In this document: positions 23,378-34,440 of the stretch, piece by piece | Position numbering within the stretch: position 1 is the first letter of the stretch | Layout: every line of letters starts with the position of its first letter | Assembly: GCA_010909165.1 (NCBI GenBank) | Contig: MU008154.1 | Location: 1 to 64,000 of the forward strand | Direction of reading: 5' to 3' | DNA length: 64,000 nt | Source of the DNA: Anthoceros angustus | Lineage: Eukaryota; Streptophyta; Anthocerotopsida; Anthocerotales; Anthocerotaceae | Made by a program: the position numbers and the translations under genes | The notes under the pieces: generated by a model | Told to the model about the DNA's origin: nothing | What the model saw: the letters and a program-made list of their open reading frames with translations, nothing else | Database searches by the model: none

Positions 23378-23827
23378 CCCCTGCAGCACTAGAGGATCGA
23401 CACGAGGGGGGCACCGGGCCATCACACCTGCCATTGCTGCAACTCTCGGGCCCCCTCTGTCTCCGCCTGCCCTCTCGTCGCCAGCCACTACGGCCATTGT
23501 GGCTCTTCACACAGCCAACGGGACTAAAGACGGGTCTTCTTGAGAGGGGAAGCCCTGTAAGCAGTTAATTTCCAAATGGTCCCCTTTTACTGAGACATGG
23601 CGGTGAAGTCAAAAGTTCACAAGTGCCTTCGTGTGCAACAACACTGCGGTGTGTCCCACATGCGCACTAGACATGGCAAGTGGTGCACCCATTTTGTGGC
23701 CCATGCAACCGGGAGTGCCATCAACACCACATCGGCCATGAAAATTGGCGTCAAGCCTCAAGTGTGCCGAACAATTTAGCCCTAATCAAAGCAGTGGGTC
23801 TTCCCTCGGCCCTTCCTAACAAGGACC
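23378..23827. other. No supported gene
   Basis: Short spacer between the tandem copies and coding unit 2. Nothing recognised. Confidence 0.5.
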
Positions 23828-26470
23828 TTATAAAGACCTGAACGTCTCTAAAGTGTCTGGGTCTAACTCAAATACCTCACGACCATCTAACACTCGCTGG
23901 AAGAGTGCAAACTTGCAAGTATGCACCGTTGCAGCAGGGAGTATGCACTCTGCTTCATCCAGGTCTAGGGTGTAAACATGACCGTCTGGCTCAAGCCCCT
24001 GGTAATATTGGCCCACTACAATATCATCACCTGGGAGGAAAGTACGAAGGCTCCAAGGACATGTTCTTGCCACATCGGTTTGTGGGAAGCAGTGCACCTA
24101 ACCAAGTAGAAAGTTGCACCTTCGCCGCCTGCACCCACAACAAAGTTATCGCCTACCTCCGAGCGGCCATATCGATGAGGTCCTCGAGGCTTCCTCATCG
24201 CCTTCGTTGCTGGATCTAGTGTGGCTCTCAACGTGGTCATCAACCAACGATGTTCCACATCGTTGTCGAGTTGCTATTCTCGTCGCTCGACCGCCGATGT
24301 GCTTTAACGATATATGGCGCGATTCCTGATGAGCCTTTCACATCTTTGCATGGTCCGTCCATGCAAGCCCCACAAAAGCAAGCCAAGTGTCTCATTTTCA
24401 CCCGTGGATTCAAAGCATCTTGAGAATACCCATAAATGGAGTGCATGCTCTTGGAACTGGGATCGAGGCACACCCCACTTTTGTCTCCTATTGACATCCG
24501 TCTTCCCAATCAACCGTAATAGTCGCTTGACGCCTTTCACCATTGGTGTATGAGGATCTTTGCCGTTAGAGATTGAGCTACGAGAAATTGACCACATCGG
24601 CCTTGCAATCTCACCGAGGAAGGAGACAATTCTTCAGCTCTCAACGCCACTTCAAGATGGCACCACGTCATGTTCTCCCTTCCGTGTCGACCAAGTAACT
24701 CCAAAGCATATTGCATCCCGATTAGGCTAGGTATCGGCTACAAAGTAACTAGGCTGCGGGCCTTGAACTGGAAGCAGCCCCATCACTCCACATCCAATGC
24801 TCCGTGGTCTCCTATACCGCTGCCCAGCAACCACTCCCAGTGTAGCATGAGACAATCTTTGGACAAAAGGGTGTCATGTTGCATGTCATCGCTGATGTAA
24901 AAATGGTAGAACTTTTCAACGTTGCAAAACGGGTCCTCCTCCACAATTGGACCAGTTCTCTTATACGAAACATGCACAAGAATTGTAACCTGATCACCAT
25001 GCCAATGCATGCTTTGGATCTTGTTCTGCACTTGGAAGGCGTAGTTTTGTGAGAAATCAATCACTGAGACGATGACATCCTCTGGAAACCATTCTAGACA
25101 TTTGCAAAACTCATAAGCTTGCCATCGCTGAACAAAATCATGGGTGATGAAATGTTTCAACTTGCCTTTTAGGAACTCTACCATTTCGAGACGGGTGAGT
25201 TTCCTGTACAAGCTTGATTCGAGACTTGGAAGTGCCGTCTTCATTCTGCCCAACGTGGTGGTATTCAAAACAACGCCACTTCAATGTAGCAGACGGCAGC
25301 AAGTTTGTTGTGACCTCCTGAGGACAAAGCCCTAGCTTCTAAACCCCACAAAGATTGCAATTCCCCATTAAACACTTCCGCTTATGGAAGTCCTCGTCAT
25401 GTGCTTTAGGGCACAACACACTGTGAACCAGTTCACGCACTGAGCCAAAGCAGCTGCGCACTGGTCCGTCAAAGCACCTTCCCCTTGGCAAACAGCACAA
25501 GGACATGAGCATGCAGACCTCAAGTGAACCTTTGATTGGACACGCGGGGTTGAGAGCATCCTTTAGAAATGCCATTTCAACGTGATACCGCAGCAACACA
25601 CGCCGCCTCGCAAGGATTTGATGTAGAAGGGTTTCAACCTCTCAAAGGCACGCGGCCTATCTTGATCTCGGGATCGACTTGAATCGGAGGAAGAACTCCG
25701 TCTGCATCACAAACAACAAGGGACCACAAGTGTAAGAGACTACATCGAGCGTAGAACAAGTGCAACGGACACTTCAAGCTGCATGGTCGGGCAGTGGTGC
25801 GGCAACTTCAAATTGTGACAATGAACCCCATCAAGTGATGAAGCTGTCCTAAAAGTGTAATCTGGCAAAGTGCCGGCGACATCTTGAATAGCACGGGCAT
25901 CGGCACCATGCGATGAGACAACTGGCTGTAGTGTGAGCGGTGTTAGCTTCACCCGAGTGATAGCTGAGTGAAAGCGCTGCAGCCACAATGTTGGATAGGA
26001 CTCCACTGGCGCTAGGACCATCTTCCACACAGACCAACCCCCAACCACAAGCTCTACACACACACTGTAGAACCCATGATGTGGTAAACAACGAAGGAAA
26101 CCCCAACTTGCGCTCACCGTGAGGTATCGAGGAAGTGCGTGATGCGTCGATACACAAAGCAGGGCCACCGCGCACTGGCATCCTTGAGCTCGAGGAAGGG
26201 CGTGAGGAGTTCTCCCAAAGCGGACAATTAAATCCCTCACGGTTGTGCTCAAGGAATCGATCTAACCTTCCGCCCGCACCATTGGTGGCCCCTGCTCGCG
26301 ATGTCCAATTGGCAAAGGGTTTGCACATGCGCCACAACTCGTCTATTGACCCCGAACACGCCCCATGCCGCCGCTTCTTGCATGACATCCTTGGACAAAA
26401 CAATGTTCATGAAAGTTTGCCGAGCTCTCAACTTGTCCGCAACTTGCACACTTTGTAGACTCCTCATAGG
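23828..26470 (-). mobile_element. Decayed DDE-type transposon-like coding unit 2
   Basis: Minus-strand frames in order, with shifts. 26.2-26.47 kb: MNIVLSKDVMQEAAAWGVFG. 25.34-25.6 kb: a zinc-binding-like segment with ELVHSVLCPK, then KRKCLMGNCNLCGV. 25.1-25.3 kb: FCKCLEWFPEDVIVSV. 24.8-25.1 kb: VIDFSQNYAFQVQNKIQS, then HWHGDQVTILVHVSY and FYISDDMQHDT. 24.24-24.51 kb: RVKMRHLACFCGACMDG. 23.83-24.26 kb: SEVGDNFVVGAGGEG, TFYLVRCTASHK, GDDIVVGQYYQG. The order of Cys cluster, DFxxNY, SDDxxHD and CFCxxC matches a transposase-like family found in many plants and animals. The two Asp motifs are plausible first and second catalytic Asp of a DDE fold; the Glu was not located. Broken by several frameshifts. 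Confidence 0.6.
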
Positions 26471-27597
26471 ACCTGATGTTCTCGAGCTTGATTTGTGGCT
26501 TTTCGAGTCCGGCTTTCCTCCCCCCTTAGAAATTTCTTGAGAATGCGAAGTGTAGAGAACGCCTCAAAATCCTCCTCCTCCACGCCCACTATAGTGGCCA
26601 GGTCCCCAAAAGAAGGACCCTAACTCCCGAGCAACCGGCCTTCGTCGGAGGGCTCCCTTAAACCGGAAGTGTCGAGCAACTCCTTCTGTCGCTCGACACC
26701 GCCTTGACCTTTCAGTGGCTGACAAGCGTGATGATGCGACCGCTCCGCTTGCAGGTGCCACCCGAACTTCATGTGTCTCTACAGCCTGATTTTCTTGAAA
26801 CCCTGGATGCACAATCTCTACGGAAAGAGTGTGAGATGGCAACAATCCTTCCGCGCATTGTTGATCATTGTCCCGTTCACTTGGTTGAGCTGGTGTTTGT
26901 TGAAACACGATAAAGTTGCAAGGGGGTGAATATACAGGAAGGGGGTTTTCTGTACAATATACACCAAAGGGGTTTCAATGGGTTGGGAATCGTGATCCAC
27001 AGCTGTACAATTTTCCTGAAAAGTAGGGTGTGCGAAGCATCGGTTTCATGGACCCGCCTGGTGTGTGCATGGTATTAGGAAAGGCGGACACCATGGAAGT
27101 GTCGAAATAGAGCCCATTAACTTCCCGGTCGGGCCGGTCAATCGAACAAAGAGTTGGTCATTCTAGAATTTGACACCATGGTGGGCCTCAAACCCTATGC
27201 ATCATGTCCGCCTACAGCAGAAACTTGAGAGGGTATGAACCGACACGGAAAGGGTGGTAGAAATCATCCCTATATATGCAACTTTCACATTTTATGGGCG
27301 TCATTCTCGGGTAGGCGTGCGCGCCCTCTGCAAAGCGACGTTGTACCCACCGGCAACGATTGATAGTCATCAGGCATTAAAATGAGATTCGCGCCGCTTG
27401 TCAAACTTCCAACCGTGGTTTCAATCGAAACACAATTATCGAAGCCTTTTGTTTAGTGTTGTTGCGACATGACGACCACTAGTGTGGTGTACCATATGAA
27501 AACGAAACACAAGAAAGTCGCCTCACGATGTACAGTTTTTATTATTCCCTTCTAGAACAAACACCATAAACAAAGACAATGTCAAGTCATGTTCGCC
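26471..27597. other. Transposon-flanking DNA, no supported gene
   Basis: Fragments of minus-strand frame (26,564-27,000) could be the N-terminus of coding unit 2 but show no family feature. The rest has no coding signal. No terminal inverted repeats could be matched across the unit. Confidence 0.35.
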
Positions 27598-30500
27598 CTA
27601 GGGTTCTTCCAAGACAGTTTCCGTCATCATCATCCATGTTGTCAATATCCGCCTCCTCCTCATCGCTGTTATCATCTTCACTGGTTCAATCAAGCCGCGT
27701 ATCTCGCTTAGCTTCTCCTTTATAGCCCTTTTGTCGTTGGCGTATAAATGCTTCCCAGTAAGGTTGAAACCATAGTACAATATTCGTATCATTGATGTAA
27801 ATCTCTTGTATGTTTTGGGGAACACGGTCTTTGACCCTTGCCTTGATGACTTCTCCCCGATGCTTGGGCCCTTGTCCGCGGACGATGTACTCCTCAACAT
27901 ATCGCCTTCGAAAGCGTGATGTTCCCTGCATCGGTGGACCATTAGACTCGGACGGAAAGCATCATGTTTCACTTCCACCACTCTTCCGATCCAAAAGGTC
28001 TCACATTGTGATGTCAAGCATGGAATTGCGATGAACATTCCATTTCCAATCTCACCACATCGCCATTCGATCGCTCCATTTCTTGCTGCCGAGCCACTTG
28101 CGGTAAGCCCCAAGTACATATCACGCCGTGGAAGCTCCCTCAATAATGCTTCGTCAAGGCTTTCATTTGTAGCGCAAAGGTCAGATCAGTATCTTCAACG
28201 TCCGACCTAGAAAACCATTTCCGTGGCTTTTGAGCGCCAGCCAATGTTGTTCTCCACGATAACCGCAATCTCATGCTGGTCCTCCCAAGGCCTCCCACCA
28301 CAAATGTTCATCTGCGGCATGCACGCAAGCCGAGAGCCCTTCTTTAAGATGGGCCACACCTCTGTTGCCTTTAAACCCGAAGTGAGCCTTTTGTCCCTAG
28401 AGCAGTGCTAGGAGAGGTGATCTTTGTGATGTCATTAGACGACGAACTTCAAGAACTCCAAGCCTCCTTCGCCTCCATAGCGGAGATGTCGAATATTGCT
28501 TGCTTGAATAACGTGACTAGACCTCGCTCCGCCTTGTCCTCCCGTGTTATCTTAAACGGTGTTGGAGCGAAGGTTATTCGGGTTCCTGATGCACTGCACG
28601 ATAGCCGACCATCTCCTCTTGATGGGCCACATATGACCAAGTCCGGACCTCGGTGAGAATTTTCACCGGAGTTGGTGTGTATGCTTTTCCGAGAATATCG
28701 GATAGCGTGCAATGTGTGCGCTTCCTTGTGTTTCAGCCAAAACCGTGAAAACATCCGGTCCGTGTGTGTGCCCCACTAGCGTAAAGCCCACCTTCACCTT
28801 AAATGTACCCATGTCTACTAACATATTCGGATATGCAAAAGAAGTTGATTTTTGTTCTCTCGACAAGTATTGTCCAACCGCAAGTACAAGACTTTAGGCA
28901 ATATCCTTCATAATTGTGCGAACATCTTGGATGATGCATATCGTTAGATTTGCATCGTTCAAGGTTTTGCATAGTGCAAATATCTGCCGCTTTATATGTA
29001 TAGTTATGAACCATGCAGCCCACCACATGTGCGCCTATGCACTCCTCACTTAAATTCTTTGGCCACCAAAAAATGTGGGATCTCCGTTTTCTTTTGGTCC
29101 ATCCCATCAATAGCGAGTAACATGTACTTGTGGGGCTCAACGTAGCTTTTCGTCCGGTGTTTGGCCATTTTGGCACGTCACGAGCCGCGATGTGCCTCAA
29201 GCGCATGTTGATATTTCTCGCACCAAACAATGTACGTTTCTTTAGCATCTACAAGCCGCCCATGCGGTACAATCAACTTCGAAGGGAGGAGAAGAGGCCG
29301 CGCGGCGCCTCCTCCCTCTAAACCCTCTCCTCTCTCGGGAGGAGGCGCCGGCCGGCGCCTCCTCCCTAAACCATTCCTTGTACGCACCTTATCTAAGATG
29401 TCAAGATAGCCATAGTTCGAGGAGGCGCCGGCCGGCCGCTCCCAACTATGGCTATCTTGACATCACTGCCACATAGCCAACGCAGAAATAGGGAAGGGAA
29501 TGGACTGGGAAGGGATGCCATACCTTGATCCACCTTTGAAAAAGTGTTCAATGGTTGCCTTTAACCTGCGCATATCGCATAATGAAAACTTGGACTTAGG
29601 TATCTTAACACGTCAAGTGCACCTTCCAGAGCCTTAGAAACTGCATATGTCATAGCCCTTGTTTGTGACCGCTCACATTGTCGCTTGTCGGGCCCATAGC
29701 TCCAGCCGCGTGTCCTAAGAAGATATACCGCTGGGGAGCCGCTCCGCCATGGACATGAAAACGTTGTCCATCCACGCAAGTGCATCCTGTGATGATCCGA
29801 GTTGTGATGGATTTGGTCTCGTTATCCCACGGCGAGTTGCCACCGCCACTCTTCATATCGCTTATGACCAATGTAAAACCCGCCTAAATGCTCGTAGGCA
29901 ACATCCGAAGATGTCGCACCAACAAGGTGGGGTTGAACCTTTGTATGAACTCCGCCATCACTTACCACCTTTATGTGGACTCAAGGTGTGTCTCCGCTCT
30001 TGACGTCCCATGCGTAGGAACCTATACCGATGTTCTTGGAATTTTTCTTTTGTCAATTTCGAACACACATTTGATTGCGATGGCTTCCGAAACTCTCCAG
30101 ATTGCACACATCACTTCTTCGCAAAGGCACGCCAAGCCCTCCTCCTCGCATGCATCTTCCACGCGATTTCTCACCGCAATGAATCGCTCAAAGGTTTTGC
30201 TTGGAATGTAATAGCGGAGGGAATTCCCCACGATCGTGTCCGCCAAGACATCGCTGCCCTCATCTTCATGGTGCAATGCTTCGCCTCATGATCTCCGCCG
30301 TGAGGGAACAATCCTCGCCTTAGGTCTGCGATTGGGTTCCGCCATTTTGTCGCCAAGGGTCCTATGGTCGTTCATATCTTCCACGGAAGGACTTCTCCTA
30401 ATTGCCGCATAAGTTAAGGTCTGGGTGGTGGCAGACGGGATAGTTGGCGATACCACCGGCTTCAAAAGTGGAATTCCACCTCCACTCCTTTTACCTACAT

Positions 30501-30737
30501 GCATGGTTCCCACCACACGGTGATGAGAAAAGTTGGGAAAACATATGCCAATGAAACCCAAACGCCTAACCTTACCTCCAGAAGGCGGTGCGATTCCACC
30601 AACATTGCCGGGCGTGGATGGGTTGTGGATCGCTGCCCATATATGGAAGTTGCGCGCCTCGATTGTGGTGGGCGCCATCTCGCTCTTCTCTCCCCAAACA
30701 CCCAACCGTTAGCGTGTATGGATTGAATGGCGTGCAC
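27598..30737 (-). mobile_element. Decayed transposon-like coding unit 3 (DUF7869-like, VGHTH motif)
   Basis: Minus-strand frames, 5' to 3'. 30.0-30.3 kb: an acidic helical segment with FERFIAVRNRVEDACEEEGL. About 29.1 kb, in an overlapping frame: LLAIDGMDQKKTEIPHF. 28.8-29.05 kb: EECIGAHVVGCMVHNYTY and CTCGWTILVERTKINFF. 28.66-28.87 kb: FAYPNMLVDMGTFKVKVGF, then TLVGHTHGPDVFTVL. 27.6-28.1 kb: ETFWIGRVVEVKHDAF and a charged C-terminus. DGMDQKKT, a (Q/E)xxNKN-like segment and VGHTHxDxDxxF are the hallmarks of a plant, oomycete and animal transposon-type family (DUF7869-like). The usual VGHTHEDID is changed to VGHTHGPDV. The frame is broken several times. Confidence 0.6.
29397..29464. repeat. 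Perfect 21-bp inverted repeat around a GC-rich palindrome
   Basis: The left arm at 29,397-29,417 (gatgtcaagatagccatag...) and the right arm at 29,444-29,464 (ending ...ggctatcttgacatc) are exact reverse complements. The 26-bp loop holds ggaggcgccggccggccgct, itself nearly palindromic. A weaker ggcgcctcctccc / gggaggaggcgcc pair lies just upstream at 29,304-29,349. Confidence 0.9.
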
Positions 30738-31328
30738 ATGTGCATTTCAATGACACGGTAGCCGCAGACCTCTTCGCTGTGTGCCGCTGTAACATCGAAG
30801 GGCTACAACTCGGGGGAATAGGCGCTATGGAGAACGCTCGCAGACAATGGAACAATAGCGACCGCGTTGAAGAAAGCTACTGAGGTCCCCAATGTCCGCC
30901 TTATAGAACAAAGATGTATGAGCACAGTGTGCTTGTGCCGCAATGTCGACAGAGCCTTTCCCCGGCGGCGCCGCCACCGACATCGGTGTTTAATATCGCA
31001 CATGGCAAAGGGAATCCTGATGTGGTTTACGATCCGATGCAAATACACCGGATATCAAATCAGGACAAATATACCTATGCCTTATATCACATATATCACC
31101 CTTATGCCTATAAAACCTGCAAGCCCTAATACGAAAAGAGAGCCAACTTAATCTCTGACGGGAGCCGGCCCTTGAGTCAGCAATTCATTTCCACTTGTTC
31201 ACTCTCAGGAAGTTGCGCCCCGCGTCTCCGACTGTGTGTGTGTGCGCCTGTGATCAGAGGTGTGTGTGCGCCTGTGATCGCGAGGGGCCGCACCGCACCG
31301 CCGCCTCCCTTAACCCGCTACTGCTCGC
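30738..31328. other. Spacer between coding units 3 and 4
   Basis: No coding feature. tgtgtgcgcctgtgatc is duplicated near 31,239 and 31,262. Confidence 0.4.
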
Positions 31329-32513
31329 TTGCGCGACGGTGAGCGCGATCGCCTGGAATCAGGGGAGATGGCATCTGGGAGGCGTAGCAGGAAGGAGAAG
31401 AATGCCTTTGAGCACGAAAGGACCTCCCTTTGCCCAAGCGAAGAAGGGAGAGGAAGCAAGAAACGACAGAAGGGACACAGAGGATGTGGTGCACAGTGCG
31501 CCACAAGGCGAGTGCATCCGGCGGCGATGAGCAACCTCGCACAAATCGGAGCGAATTCCACAGGAGGGGCGAGTGGTGGGAGGCTCACCACAACTCGGGA
31601 AAGGCAAGCACCACGCGAGGCGAGGTGGGTGATGAAGGCGAGAAGTGTGCGTAAACGCCCGATGCCGCCCGATTCAATCGCCTTCAACTACGAGGAGACT
31701 ATGCATTTCGTGAGGCCGGCAAGTATGCGAGTATTCGCGTTGTTGAGAAGAATTGGATGATTTGCCGTGAAGAGGAACCGGAGGACGAGGATGCGTTTGG
31801 ACACCTGCTCAAGTTGTGGGTGGTGGGATACAAAGATGCTTTGCCTAATCCGAGCCCGAGGTGGGTGATTTGGGCAACATTGGACATGACGGTACCAAGC
31901 ACAACTCCTTGTGGTGAGGAAGCCGCAAGACTTCACGACATTGCATCCAAACCCACAGCCATGATTGTTCCACGTGACATTTGCGGGGTTGATCTTTAAG
32001 AAATGTGCACCTTCACGCTTGATCGAGTTATTCGACGCCGGCAAGAGACATCGGTGAGTGCATTTGGGTGGCATGTTCTTGGGTTTCGCTAATCGTAATG
32101 TGCATCCGTGTGGCTTATCTTGTCCATCCATGTTGGTTTGCAGCGGAGCAGATGGGCAAAAGTTTCATTGCCTGCCTCTACCGAGCTCACATAAAGCGCT
32201 TTTAGCACATAGGCGGGCTATGTCTATTCGCAGTTCTCGGATAGCGAGGAAATGGAGGGGATGATGAGACATCGGTGGAAAGCGAGCTTGGTCCATCCGA
32301 TGAAGACGAGCGACGATCCGGACATGTTAGGCCATTCGGATGATGACGATGTGTATTCGGCAGGTGAAGAGGAGGAATATGGAATATGCCGGCCCGAAAT
32401 TCCATGGATGTAACGAGCCCTCAGGCGGAGGCGGTCAGGCGCCGGCCGGCGCTGCTGTCAGACTCGCCAGAGTTGGCGCGGACCCTAACGTTCATAGGGT
32501 TTGCAAGGGAGGA

Positions 32514-32613
32514 GGCGCCGGCCGGCCGGCCGGCCGGCCGGCCGGCCGGCCGGCCGGCCGGCCGGCCGGCCGGCCGGCCGGCCGGCCGGCCGGCCGGCCG
32601 GCCGGCCGGCGCC
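32514..32613. repeat. (GGCC)n palindromic microsatellite, about 24 copies
   Basis: An uninterrupted ggccggcc run of about 96 bp is bordered by ggcgcc on both sides. Any reading frame on either strand gives PAGR/RPAG repeats, so the many overlapping frames here are artefacts of composition. The whole tract is self-complementary. Confidence 0.95.
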
Positions 32614-33587
32614 CGAGGGGGTTCCTCCCTTGGCCCATGGCCCGGAGAGGCCATGCGGGGAGGAGGGCGCCGGCCGGCGCCCGAGGTGCCGAGGGGTTCC
32701 ACCTCCGCCCATGTGGGGCAAACAGGAGAGGCCATGCGGGAGAGGAGGGCGCCGGCCGCCAGAAGCACCTCTCGTGAGGAGCATGAAGCATGTGGGGAAG
32801 TGAGGGAGGGAGCTAGGCGGGCCGATGCCATGGACATGGCGGTGGGGAATCCGATGACTATGCTGCATGGTAGAGGAAAAGGAAAGGACTTCGCAGATTT
32901 CACGAAAGAGGGCCCATAGCGATCGTGGTCCTCAAGAAAAGAAAAAGTCCAGACCGATTGGAAGCTTAGGCGGTGGCACCCATTGCGGCGCTCATGTCCC
33001 AACGGATGAGGAGAGGTTAGAAGCGGTGAGAGATGAAGACCCTTTAACCCGTGTAAGGGAATCGGCGATGCAAGAAAGTTGTTCGAGACAGGGTGAAGTC
33101 GAGAATCTAAGGCGCCGCATATCACTCCGGATGCACAGATACTGGAAGGTTTAAGCATGGACGAATTACTTGGCCCGGTCATATCGAAGGGAGAATAGAG
33201 GAAGGCGTATTGCCTCATGTATGATAGACCCGTGAATGCGACAACATGGAAGCAATCGGATTGGCAACGATTTAGGCAAAAACTTATGTCATGGGAGTAC
33301 AAGGGAATCACACTTTTGCGGCGATGAAGCATTTGATATGGCACTGTGGAAAACGGTTTCGATGTCGAGGCTCACGTACGCGGTCTCACACTTGAGATGC
33401 GGGTTCTAGCTACCACAATATTATGTCGGACAAGAGAAGAAAATGTCTTTCATCGGTGTCGGTATCTCCGTGATGAGCGCTTATTGCCAAGCGTGAAGGG
33501 TGCATATGACTATGGCATGGAAATTCAATTTGTACAAGGTTCGGGCCTCATTGACGGCGAGGGAGAGAAGACGACGCTATAAGCAAA

Positions 33588-33845
33588 ACAAGGTGGATAA
33601 CAGGACTCATATACTTTGTATTGCAAAGCAAGAAGGGAGAATTTGGGAGAATATTGACAAAATATTTACAAGTGGGAGGCGGGGAGTTCTTAATGTAAAA
33701 GACACACAGCAGTACAAGCAAAACAAGGTGGATAACAGACTCATATACTTTGTATTGCAAAGCAAGAAGGGAGAATTTGGGAGAATATTGACAAAATATT
33801 TACAAGTGGGAGTGAGGAGTTCTAGCAGGAAAAGACACACAGAGG
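33588..33845. repeat. ~128-bp tandem duplication inside coding unit 4
   Basis: aagcaaaacaaggtggataa begins near 33,581 and again near 33,716. The copies match over about 130 bp, with small indels (aacaggactc / aacagactc; gggaggcgggg / gggagtgagg) that move the frame. Confidence 0.85.
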
Positions 33846-34204
33846 CACAAGCAAGAAGGGCAAAGGAAAAGCGGAAGGTCGGGAAGATTCCCAAGGTTGC
33901 AGATATGTGAAGTCAAGGACATGCTAGCAAAGCCATGGAAGGCTTTCCAGGTATACCGGCAGTGTGGACAATGATATTACTTACAAAGAAAAGTATTAGC
34001 TGTCCGATAGACCGAAAGGCATGGAGGACGACATCACTTGGAAGAAGTCGCATATCATCCAAGTTGCTATGGCGAAGCATCTTGATCGCACATCGCTTGA
34101 GGAAGTCCGGAGAGAATACCCACAAAGATTCAACGGACGCTATGATCGCGCGGTTTCAAACACGCTTGAAAGGTAAATCTTCCCTTGACCGAATTTTTCC
34201 TTTA

Positions 34205-34440
34205 CCATCTGATGGGCGCCGGCGCCCTCCACATGTGGCGCCGGCCGCCGGCCGCCGCCGCTTGATGGATGCGGGCGCCGGCCGCCGGCGCCCACACGCT
34301 GATGGATGTGGCGCCGGCCGGCGCCCTCCACATGTGGCGCCGGCGCCGCCCTCCACATGTGGCGCCGGCCGGCCGCCCTCCACCTTGTGTGAGCATGAAG
34401 GGTTTTGTCAAGCCGGCGCCCACAGATGTCTCGATGTGGC
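34205..34440. repeat. Interspersed ggcgccggc / cacatgtgg cluster
   Basis: Four or more copies of ccctccacatgtggcgccgg separated by ggcgcc-rich spacers. The same GGCGCCGGCC core occurs at 29.3-29.4 and 32.4-32.75 kb. It interrupts the unit 4 frame just after SNTLER. Confidence 0.75.

Noticed and set aside
32340-33344. Long overlapping frames on both strands rich in PAGR/RPAG
   Set aside because: They exist because a GGCC tetranucleotide repeat is open in every frame; no frame is preferred and no family motif lies outside the repeat.
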